NCBI GenBank assembly: GCA_947483555.1 | Contig: CANKMW010000039.1 | Location: 1 to 64,000 of the forward strand | Direction: 5' to 3' | Source: Myxococcales bacterium | Lineage (GTDB): Bacteria; Myxococcota_A; Polyangia; Haliangiales; Haliangiaceae | Length of the DNA stretch: 64,000 nt | In this document: one piece after another, positions 55,896 to 62,514 of the stretch | Layout of the letters: each line of letters opens with the position of its first letter | Position numbering within the stretch: position 1 is the first letter of the stretch | Program-made: the position numbers and the translations under genes | Notes under the pieces: model-generated | What the model was told of the DNA's origin: nothing | The model's input: only the letters and a program-made list of their open reading frames with translations | Databases searched by the model: none

Positions 55896-56309
55896 TCACG
55901 ATCCACCGCCCACGAGCCACGCCGTGATCGCCCCGGTCGCCATGAACGTCACCACCGCTGCCAGCGACCGCACCGAGCCACGCGACAGCCCGCACACGCC
56001 ATGCCCGCTGGTGCAGCCATTGCCCAGGTTGGTCCCGAAGCCAACCAGCAGACCAGCGACGACCACCGCCAGCGGCGATCGCACCGGCGCCCCGAGCGCC
56101 GCCGGCGCGACCAGCGCGGCGATCGCGCCCGCCGCCAGCAGGCCGGCGATGAAGGCGACCCGCCACCCGCGATCGGTTGCGGCCGGCGGTAGCAGCCCGC
56201 CCACGACGCCGCTGATGCCGGCGATCCGACCATGGGTCAACAACAGGAGCGCTGCCGCGGCGCCGATCAGCGCGCCGCCACCGAGAGCGATCGTCCACGT
56301 CAAGAGCAT
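55896..56309 (-). CDS. YeeE/YedE-family sulfur transporter half (first)
   Basis: This 137-residue protein has four membrane segments and the hallmark GFGTNLGNGCTSGHGVCGLS with two cysteines that carry thiosulfate or sulfur in YeeE-type pores. The pair of short YeeE proteins usually works with a rhodanese or persulfide dioxygenase; both are encoded 3 kb away. A candidate sigma-54 element ends 14 bases before its ATG. It is read divergently from the TauE/SafE gene. Confidence 0.9.
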   Translation of the reverse strand: MLLTWTIALGGGALIGAAAALLLLTHGRIAGISGVVGGLLPPAATDRGWRVAFIAGLLAAGAIAALVAPAALGAPVRSPLAVVVAGLLVGFGTNLGNGCTSGHGVCGLSRGSVRSLAAVVTFMATGAITAWLVGGGS

Positions 56310-56321
56310 GAGCCTGCGCAC

Positions 56322-56337
56322 TGCAGGGCCAGTGCCA
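56322..56337 (-). promoter_or_regulatory. Candidate sigma-54 promoter of the YeeE pair
   Basis: On the minus strand, TGGCACTGGCCCTGCA has GG at 56336-56335 and GC at 56324-56323 with ten bases between and a perfect TGGCAC. The ATG lies 14 bases past the GC, so the mRNA would be nearly leaderless. Confidence 0.6.
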
Positions 56338-56422
56338 TCGTCGTTCGTCGCGGCCTGCCACGTGCGGCGCGCCCTGCGTCCCGACCCTGGACCGCTTCGC
56401 AACAAGCGGCGATCGGCGGCGC

Positions 56423-56438
56423 GTTTCGCGATGTTTCA
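56423..56438 (+). promoter_or_regulatory. Candidate activator site GTTTC-N5-GTTTCA between the divergent sulfur operons
   Basis: GTTTCGCGATGTTTCA is a direct repeat with a 10-base period, one helical turn. The same pattern occurs at 58650-58665 before the persulfide dioxygenase gene. It lies between the -24 elements of both divergent genes, at a distance usual for a sigma-54 activator. A 12-base palindrome GCGTGATCACGC (56455-56466) follows. Confidence 0.5.
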
Positions 56439-56476
56439 TCCGTGGTCCGCCGCCGCGTGATCACGCACGCCGGCGC

Positions 56477-56492
56477 TGGCACTGCGCTTGAA
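56477..56492 (+). promoter_or_regulatory. Imperfect sigma-54-like element before the TauE/SafE gene
   Basis: TGGCACTGCGCTTGAA has a perfect TGGCAC and TTG, but the -12 pair is GA (56490-56491), not GC. The ATG lies 14 bases further on, the same spacing as for the divergent YeeE gene. Confidence 0.35.
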
Positions 56493-56504
56493 GTACCCGA
56501 CGTC

Positions 56505-57254
56505 ATGCTCGTCCAGGTCCTCTTGCTCTCGGTCCTCATCGGCGTCGCGCTCGGCCTGCTGGGCGGCGGCGGCTCGATCCTGACCTTGCCGATCCTCACC
56601 TACGTGGTCGGCATGGAGACCAAGACCGCGATCGCGGCTTCGCTGTTCGTGGTCGCGGTCACCAGCGCGACCGGCGTCGTCGCCCACGCCCGCGCCGGCC
56701 GGGTGCGCTGGCGGACCGGGCTCACCTTCGGCGCCGCGGGCATGGTCGGCGCCTATGGTGGCGGCCGCCTGGCGGCCTACGTCCCCGGCACCATCTTGAT
56801 GCTGCTGTTCGCGCTGATGATGGTCGCCACCGCGCTGGCGATGCTGCGCGACCGGCGCGCGCCGACCTCGACCGCGCCGCGCGAGCTGCCCGTGCGCAAG
56901 GTCATCGCCGAAGGCATCGTCGTCGGCGTGGTCACCGGCCTGGTCGGCGCCGGCGGCGGCTTCCTGGTGGTCCCGGCGCTGGTCCTGCTCGGTGGTCTCG
57001 GCATGGAGTTCGCGGTGGGCACATCGCTCGTGGTCATCTCGATGAAGTCGTTGGCCGGCTTCTACGGCCACCTCGACCACGTCCACGACCTCGACTGGAC
57101 CATCACGCTCGCCGTCACCGCCGCCGCCGTGGTCGGATCGCTGGTCGGCGGTCGGCTCGCCGGTCGCATCCCGCCGGCCGTGCTGCGCAAGGGGTTCGGC
57201 GTGTTCGTGCTGGTGATGGCGGCGTTCGTCCTGACGCAGGAGCTGGCCGGCTAG
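56505..57254 (+). CDS. TauE/SafE-family (TSUP) sulfur-compound or anion permease
   Basis: This 249-residue protein has about eight membrane helices in two inverted repeats, each opening with a glycine motif: GLLGGGGSILTLPIL and GLVGAGGGFLVVPALVLLGG. The family moves sulfite, sulfoacetate and similar anions. Its place between the YeeE pair and the sigma-54 activator and persulfide dioxygenase supports a sulfur role, perhaps sulfite export. Confidence 0.88.
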   Translation: MLVQVLLLSVLIGVALGLLGGGGSILTLPILTYVVGMETKTAIAASLFVVAVTSATGVVAHARAGRVRWRTGLTFGAAGMVGAYGGGRLAAYVPGTILMLLFALMMVATALAMLRDRRAPTSTAPRELPVRKVIAEGIVVGVVTGLVGAGGGFLVVPALVLLGGLGMEFAVGTSLVVISMKSLAGFYGHLDHVHDLDWTITLAVTAAAVVGSLVGGRLAGRIPPAVLRKGFGVFVLVMAAFVLTQELAG

Positions 57255-57276
57255 CCAGGCAGCGTAAAGTACGGAG

Positions 57277-58620
57277 ATGGTCCGTCGCGCCCCGCGCATC
57301 GATCCCGCCGACCTCGACCGCGCGCTGTACGCCGCGGCGCTCGACGACCTGGTGGGCGCCGCCATCGTCCTCGACGCCAACCTCCGCATCCGCGTCGCGA
57401 CGCCGGCCGCCGCCGAGCTGCTCGGCGCCGAGGTTCCGATCGGCGCCTCGGCAGCGACCTTGCTGTGCGGCGATCGCCCGAAGCGACCCTTCGCCGAAGC
57501 GCTGGCCGCCGGCCTGTCGTTTCAGGCCCTGATCCCACATCCCGCCGGCAACGCCGACGACCGCGACCAGGTCCGCGTCCGCTCGGTGCCGATCACGGTG
57601 CCCGACCGCGACCCGCCCGCCGGCTGGGTGGTGTACCTGGCGATGGTCGGCAGCGGCGACGGTGAGCCGGTGCGGTTCCACGGCATGTGGACCCGCGACG
57701 CGCGCATGAAGGAGACCTTCCGGATCATCGAGAAGGTGGCCGGCGAGGATGTCACCGTGCTGGTTCGTGGCGAGACCGGCTCCGGCAAGGAGCTGGTCGC
57801 CCACGCGCTGCACGCCCTGTCGCCGCGAAGCGGCGGTCCGTTCCGGGCCATCAACTGCGCCGCCCTGCCCGCCAACCTGCTCGAGAGCGAGCTGTTCGGC
57901 CACATCAAGGGCGCCTTCACCGGCGCCGTCAAGGACACCCCTGGCCACGTCCAGCTCGCCGACGGCGGGACCCTGTTCCTCGACGAGGTCGCCGAGCTGC
58001 CGCTGGAGTTGCAGGCCAAGCTGCTGCGCATGCTCGAGACCCGCGCGGTGCTGCCGGTCGGTGGCCGCGAGGCCATCCCGGTCGACGTCCGGATCGTCTC
58101 GGCGACCCACCGCGCGCTGCGCGCCGAGGTCGAGGCCGGGCGCTTCCGCGCCGACCTGATGTACCGGCTTCGCGTGATCCCGGTGCGGCTCCCGCCGTTG
58201 CGCGAGCGTCCCACCGATGTCCTGTTGCTGACCGACAAGCTGATCGAGGAGCTCAACGCCCGCGGCCGCCGTCAGATCACGAGCGTGGCGCCGGCGGCCG
58301 CGGCCGCGCTCGAGCGCCACGAGTGGCCGGGAAACGTCCGCGAGTTGCGCAACGTGCTCGCCTACGCGTTCGCGATCGGCGATGGACCGGTGCTCGAGCG
58401 ACACGACCTGCCGGCCGAGGTCGCAGAGCTGGCGCCCGCCGCTGCCGAGGTGGTGGTGTCGGCACCGGCGATGGCAGCGGACGACGACATCTCTCCCGAG
58501 CTGCGCCGCATCCGTGACGCGCTGGTCCGCACCAGCGGCAACCGCGAGCGGGCCGCCAAGCTGCTCGGCTGGAGCCGCGTGACGCTGTGGCGCCGGATGC
58601 GGACGCTTGGCCTCGAGTAG
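57277..58620 (+). CDS. Sigma-54-dependent transcriptional activator with N-terminal PAS-like domain
   Basis: This 447-residue regulator has a PAS-like sensor (about 20-125), an AAA+ domain with Walker A GETGSGKE (165-172), the sigma-54-contacting loop GAFTGA (212-217) and Walker B LFLDEVAELPL. A Fis-type helix-turn-helix closes it (GNRERAAKLLGWSRVTLWRR). There is no receiver domain, so it senses a ligand or redox state directly. It stands between sulfur operons, each with a -24/-12 element, and probably controls them. The start is 22 bases after the TSUP gene, so the two may be one transcript. Confidence 0.93.
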   Translation: MVRRAPRIDPADLDRALYAAALDDLVGAAIVLDANLRIRVATPAAAELLGAEVPIGASAATLLCGDRPKRPFAEALAAGLSFQALIPHPAGNADDRDQVRVRSVPITVPDRDPPAGWVVYLAMVGSGDGEPVRFHGMWTRDARMKETFRIIEKVAGEDVTVLVRGETGSGKELVAHALHALSPRSGGPFRAINCAALPANLLESELFGHIKGAFTGAVKDTPGHVQLADGGTLFLDEVAELPLELQAKLLRMLETRAVLPVGGREAIPVDVRIVSATHRALRAEVEAGRFRADLMYRLRVIPVRLPPLRERPTDVLLLTDKLIEELNARGRRQITSVAPAAAAALERHEWPGNVRELRNVLAYAFAIGDGPVLERHDLPAEVAELAPAAAEVVVSAPAMAADDDISPELRRIRDALVRTSGNRERAAKLLGWSRVTLWRRMRTLGLE

Positions 58621-58649
58621 CGGCGCGAGCGAGCCGGAGCGGCGGCTTC

Positions 58650-58665
58650 GTTTCACCGCGTTTCA
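58650..58665 (+). promoter_or_regulatory. Candidate activator site GTTTC-N5-GTTTCA before the persulfide dioxygenase gene
   Basis: GTTTCACCGCGTTTCA repeats the pattern found at 56423-56438 with the same five-base spacing. It lies about 60 bases upstream of the -24 element, a normal place for an activator of sigma-54 promoters. Confidence 0.5.
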
Positions 58666-58722
58666 GGCGCACGGTTTGCGCGGGCGACCGATGGCGGGGC
58701 GGCCACTTGGCGGCGCGCGCGC

Positions 58723-58738
58723 TGGCACCGGCGATGCA
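58723..58738 (+). promoter_or_regulatory. Candidate sigma-54 promoter of the persulfide dioxygenase operon
   Basis: TGGCACCGGCGATGCA has GG at 58724-58725 and GC at 58736-58737 with ten bases between. The ribosome site AAGGAG (58739-58743) begins almost at once, before the predicted transcript start near 58749. Either this motif is fortuitous, or the mRNA is leaderless. Confidence 0.5.
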
Positions 58739-58753
58739 AGGAGCCCAGCCATG

Positions 58754-59440
58754 ATGCTCCGCCAGCTCGTCGACGCCGAGACCTCGACCTACACCTACCT
58801 GATCGCCGACCTCGACGCCGGTGTCGCGGCGCTCATCGACCCGGTCCGCGAGCAACTCGAGCGAGATCTGCAGCTGGTCCTCGAGCTCGGGCTCACGCTC
58901 AGCCACGTCCTCGAGACCCACGTCCACGCCGACCACGTGACCGCAGCCAGCGCGCTCCGCGAGCGCACCGGCGCCACCACCTGCGCCAGCGCCGCGGGTG
59001 CGCCGTGCGTGGACGTCCACCTCCGCCACGGCGACGTGGTGCGAGTCGGGGCGATCGCGATCACCGCGCTGGCGACGCCTGGCCACACCGATGACAGCCT
59101 GTCGTATCTCGTGCCCGGCGCGGTCTTCACCGGCGATTCGCTGTTGATCCGGGGCTGCGGACGCGCCGACTTCCAGAACGGCAACCCGGGCGAGCTCCAC
59201 GACTCGATCACCCAGGTCCTGTTCGCCCTGCCCGACGACACCGCCGTCTATCCCGGCCACGACTACCGCGGCCGCCTGGCGTCGTCGATCGGCGAAGAGC
59301 GGCGCTGGAATCCGCGGCTGGCCGGCAAGAGCCGCGCCGAGTTCATCGCGCTCATGGACCAGCTAGATCTGCCGCCGCCGAAACAGCTCGCGACCGCGGT
59401 GCCGGCCAACCGCGCCTGCGGCGCGACCGCGACGCCCTGA
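58754..59440 (+). CDS. Persulfide dioxygenase (ETHE1-like metallo-beta-lactamase fold)
   Basis: This 228-residue enzyme oxidises glutathione persulfide to sulfite with O2. The iron ligands are in HVHADH (56-61), TPGHTDD and YPGHDY. The ETHE1-type segment GCGRADFQNGNPGELHDS sets it apart from glyoxalase II. The ATG at 58754 is used because the family starts MLRQLxD and AAGGAG lies ten bases upstream; the ATG one codon earlier is possible. The rhodanese gene follows after 17 bases. Confidence 0.93.
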   Translation: MLRQLVDAETSTYTYLIADLDAGVAALIDPVREQLERDLQLVLELGLTLSHVLETHVHADHVTAASALRERTGATTCASAAGAPCVDVHLRHGDVVRVGAIAITALATPGHTDDSLSYLVPGAVFTGDSLLIRGCGRADFQNGNPGELHDSITQVLFALPDDTAVYPGHDYRGRLASSIGEERRWNPRLAGKSRAEFIALMDQLDLPPPKQLATAVPANRACGATATP

Positions 59441-59457
59441 CCGCCCCAGGAGATGCC

Positions 59458-59817
59458 ATGCCCGCCACCCGTCCCGACCACCGCGTCATCACCACTCGCG
59501 CCGCCTACCGCGACGTGGCGCCCGCCGCCGCGTACGCCGCCCGCCACGGCGCCCGCGTCGTCGACGTGCGCGAACCGCACGAGTACCGTGGCGAGCTCGG
59601 CCACATCCCGGGCGCCGAGCTGGTCCCGATGGCTACCGTCGGTGCGCGGGCCGAAGCCTGGGATCACGACGACGAGATCGTCGTGGTGTGCCGGTCCGGA
59701 GGACGCTCCAGCACCATCGCCGCGACCCTGGTCGCCGCCGGCTTCCGCCGGGTGATGAACCTGGCCGGCGGCATGCTCGCGTACCAGGCGGCCGGCCTGC
59801 CGGTCGAGCGGAGCTGA
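59458..59817 (+). CDS. Rhodanese-domain sulfurtransferase
   Basis: This 119-residue single rhodanese domain has the active-site loop VVVCRSGGRSS (catalytic Cys) and the opening VVDVREPHEYRGELGHIPGA. It moves sulfane sulfur between thiosulfate or persulfide and thiols. Together with the dioxygenase upstream it forms a sulfide/persulfide oxidation pair. CCAGGAG stands before the ATG. Confidence 0.92.
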   Translation: MPATRPDHRVITTRAAYRDVAPAAAYAARHGARVVDVREPHEYRGELGHIPGAELVPMATVGARAEAWDHDDEIVVVCRSGGRSSTIAATLVAAGFRRVMNLAGGMLAYQAAGLPVERS

Positions 59818-59822
59818 TCGCC

Positions 59823-60602
59823 ATGCCGCGCCTGCTCATCGCGCACACCACCGACCTCGGCGGCGACGACGGGTCGGCGTTCATCCACGCCGGGGCGCTG
59901 GCGGCGGCGAGCGGCGCTCGCCTGGTCACCGTTCATGGCAACGCGCCCGCGGAGATGGCGACCCGACTGCCCGATGCCCGCACCCTGGCCGCGCGCTGGG
60001 GGCGGCAGATCGATCACGAGCGCCACTGCCACGAGTGCTGCGATGACGTCACCGACACGGTGCTCGATGCCCTGCGCCGGCTGGGACCGAGCCTGGTGAT
60101 CGCCGGCAGCCACGGCCGCCACGGCCTGAGCGCGCTGCTCCACGGCAGCGTCAGCGAGGCCCTGGCCCGCAACCTGGACGTCCCGGTGCTGGTGGTGCCC
60201 AACCGCAGCCGCGGGTTCGTCGCCGAGGCGACCGGCGCGATCGATCTGCGTCGGGTGCTGGTGCCGGCGGCCGACGCGGCGACCGCAGAGATCGGGCTGG
60301 CGGCAGCGCGCGCGCTGTGCGCGCTGGCCGGCGCGCGCGGCACCGAGCTGCTGCTCCTGCATGTCGGCGACGCCGAGCTGGTGCCGCCGGCCGCCGGGGG
60401 ACTCGCGGTGCGCTCGCTGCGCGGCCACGGCCGCCTCGAGGACGCCATCGTCGCCGCCGCGCACGCCGAGCACGCGTGCGCGGTCGTGATGCCGACCCGC
60501 GGTCACGATGGGATCCGAGACACCCTGTTCGGCTCGCACACCGAGCACGTGATCCACGACGCCGGCTGCCCGGTCCTGACCACGCCGATCGGACGACGCT
60601 AG
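59823..60602 (+). CDS. Tandem universal stress protein (two USP domains)
   Basis: This 259-residue protein has two USP folds. The first has the ATP-type motif GSHGRHGLSALLHGSVSEAL. The second ends similarly (TRGHDGIRDTLFGSHTEHV) before CPVLTTPIG. A cluster HERHCHECC (about 66-74) in the first domain could hold a metal. It lies five bases after the rhodanese gene, so it is the third gene of the sulfur operon. The role is not known, perhaps redox or nutrient stress. Confidence 0.87.
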   Translation: MPRLLIAHTTDLGGDDGSAFIHAGALAAASGARLVTVHGNAPAEMATRLPDARTLAARWGRQIDHERHCHECCDDVTDTVLDALRRLGPSLVIAGSHGRHGLSALLHGSVSEALARNLDVPVLVVPNRSRGFVAEATGAIDLRRVLVPAADAATAEIGLAAARALCALAGARGTELLLLHVGDAELVPPAAGGLAVRSLRGHGRLEDAIVAAAHAEHACAVVMPTRGHDGIRDTLFGSHTEHVIHDAGCPVLTTPIGRR

Positions 60603-60626
60603 AACACCGAACGGTCTGGAACCGAG

Positions 60627-60895
60627 CATGCCCCGGTTGCCGGCGGCGTGTTCGTCCCCGACGGGGCCGGCGGCGCGCGATTCGTAGCGCTGCCGCCTCC
60701 GGCCGACGGCGACGGGGCCGCGATGCGTCCGATCGTGACGGCCTCGAGCGGTTGGCCCGCTACGGCGCTCGCCCGCCCTTCGCCCACCAGCGCCTGCGCC
60801 TGACCGCGTCGGGCCAGGTCACTCAGGGCCCGCGAATGGGGAAGTCGACCGGTCAACGCAGCTCCTTGCGCCGTATGAAAGGCTTCTACGGTCTC
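60627..60895 (+). mobile_element. Remnant of an IS91-family transposase, internally deleted
   Basis: The first frame reads HAPVAGGVFVPDG, then ARFVALPPPADGD, the FHxLVxDGV...LPPPxD part of IS91-type transposases. Near 60720 a second frame continues with SDRDGLERLARYGARPPFAH, then QRLRLTASGQV, the conserved GLERLxRYxxRPPxxxxRL block that lies about 70 residues further on in the intact enzyme. The two halves are out of frame, so the gene is dead. It abuts the sulfur operon end. Confidence 0.75.
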
Positions 60896-60920
60896 TGAGC
60901 CGGTCACCGGGACATGCCGT

Positions 60921-61307
60921 TCAATCGGCCTCGAAGCAGGTCAGCGTGATCGCGATGCCGAGCCGAGCCAAGGCCTCGACGAATGCGGGGCCCAGCTCCA
61001 GGTTGCACTGGTCGACATAGGCCACGTCGATGTGCAGGCGCAGCGAGTCGGCGCCCGCGGCCACGCACGCCGGTGCCAGGCACTCGACGGCTGCGAACGT
61101 CGCAGCATGGGGCACCTCGAGGTCCGCCTCGGCGGGACCCTCGAGCTCGGCGCTGCCATAGGGCCGCGGCTGGCCCAGGTAGTTGCCCTTCGTCCCGAGG
61201 TCGCCGGGTTCATTCGATCGCGTGAACGCGACACCGGTCGCACGCGCCGCGGCGGTCGGCGAGAACGCATCGCCCTGAGCAAGAAACACGTACGTCGCTT
61301 TCACCAT
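60921..61307 (-). CDS. DUF4279-like hypothetical protein
   Basis: This 128-residue protein begins MVKATYVFLAQGDAFSPTAA and has ATGVAFTRSNEPGD, with the rhythm (short strand, FxPxxxxxxxGxxxTRxxxxGD) of the DUF4279 group often found in toxin-immunity loci. The rest is a small alpha/beta domain (LRLHIDVAYVDQCNLELGPA). No toxin partner is visible. The assignment is tentative. Confidence 0.55.
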   Translation of the reverse strand: MVKATYVFLAQGDAFSPTAAARATGVAFTRSNEPGDLGTKGNYLGQPRPYGSAELEGPAEADLEVPHAATFAAVECLAPACVAAGADSLRLHIDVAYVDQCNLELGPAFVEALARLGIAITLTCFEAD

Positions 61308-61429
61308 GCGATCGGCGAAGCTACTCTACGCGCCTGCCGCTCGCCCGCTCGGGCGGCGCAGTTCGGACCTGCGGCGGGGCGCGGGGCAGCGCGTCATCGT
61401 CGGGCGGTCCGTGGTCTACTCGGTGGCCG

Positions 61430-62458
61430 ATGATCGGGTTTCCGCGCCCCTACCTCACCGCGCTCCACGAGGCCGCATCGCAGGTGCTCGAGCGACGCGG
61501 GGCCAACACCGCTCCCGCCACGCTCGCGCGCGACCTGCTCGCCGGGTTCTTCGACGTCTCCGTGCGCGCGGGCCAGGATGGCGTGCTGGTCGAGCTCGCG
61601 CAGGCGTTTGCGCCGCTCGACATCACGGACCGCTGGGGCCTCGCCGATGAGCCGCGGCTCAAGAGCGGGCTCACGGCGATGCTGAGCGACCGCGCCACGT
61701 TCAACCCTGGGGGCCCGCTCGGCGCGATGCCGGCCCAGCTCGCGAGCTGCCTGCTCGCGACCCTCACGCTCGAGCTGCGCGACCCTCCGGATCGATCCCT
61801 CACACTGAGCGACGAAGCACGGCGAGAGCTCACGGCGGCGCTGGCCACCGTCGTCGACGTCGAGCTCGTCGCCACCCTGCTCCGGCCCGCGATCATCGCG
61901 GCCGCCCGCGCGCGCTGCGAGCAGCGGCACCTCAAGGCGTTCGATAAGATGGCGGCGCAGCTGGACGAGCGGGGCACGCGCCTCCCGGCGCAGCCCAAGG
62001 TCGCCCTCGACGTGGTCCAGGCGGTGCAACAGGCGCTGTTCGAGGCGCGGACCACGATCATCGCGCGGGTCGCGCACGCCGCGCTCGATCACGCGAAGCC
62101 CGTACTGGAGCGGTTCGGCACCGAGCCCGCGGCGCGGCTCGAGCGGCCGATCACCCACCAGCTGACGCCGCGCGACATCGCGGTCCGGCGCGCCACCGAG
62201 GTGGCGACCCCGGCCGCGGAAGCGATCGTCCGCTCCCTGTTCACGAGCCTGTCGGAGCTGCTGGAGCTGGCGTGGATCGCGCCGCCGGCGACCGTCCGGG
62301 CCTACGGCGTGAGCCAGACGTTCACGGTCGGCGAGCTGATCGCTCATCCGAAGTTCGGTCACGGGACCGTCAAGGTCGCGGCGGCGACGAACATCGAGGT
62401 CGAGTTCGCCGACGGCGCGCACACGCTGGTGCATGGCCGCGCGCCCGTGGCTCGATAG
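61430..62458 (+). CDS. Hypothetical protein with C-terminal CarD/SH3-like barrel
   Basis: This 342-residue protein is mostly helical (residues 1-285). The C-terminal 50 residues (YGVSQTFTVGELIAHPKFGH, then VKVAAATNIEVEFADGAHTL) are a small barrel of the kind found repeatedly in myxobacterial proteins and resembling the CarD/Tudor-like fold. A role in nucleic-acid or protein binding is possible. No family for the helical part is recognised. Confidence 0.65.
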   Translation: MIGFPRPYLTALHEAASQVLERRGANTAPATLARDLLAGFFDVSVRAGQDGVLVELAQAFAPLDITDRWGLADEPRLKSGLTAMLSDRATFNPGGPLGAMPAQLASCLLATLTLELRDPPDRSLTLSDEARRELTAALATVVDVELVATLLRPAIIAAARARCEQRHLKAFDKMAAQLDERGTRLPAQPKVALDVVQAVQQALFEARTTIIARVAHAALDHAKPVLERFGTEPAARLERPITHQLTPRDIAVRRATEVATPAAEAIVRSLFTSLSELLELAWIAPPATVRAYGVSQTFTVGELIAHPKFGHGTVKVAAATNIEVEFADGAHTLVHGRAPVAR

Positions 62459-62514
62459 CCGCGCGCCGACCGTCAAGCCGAGCGAGCCCGACAACACCGC
62501 TCCCACGCACGTGA

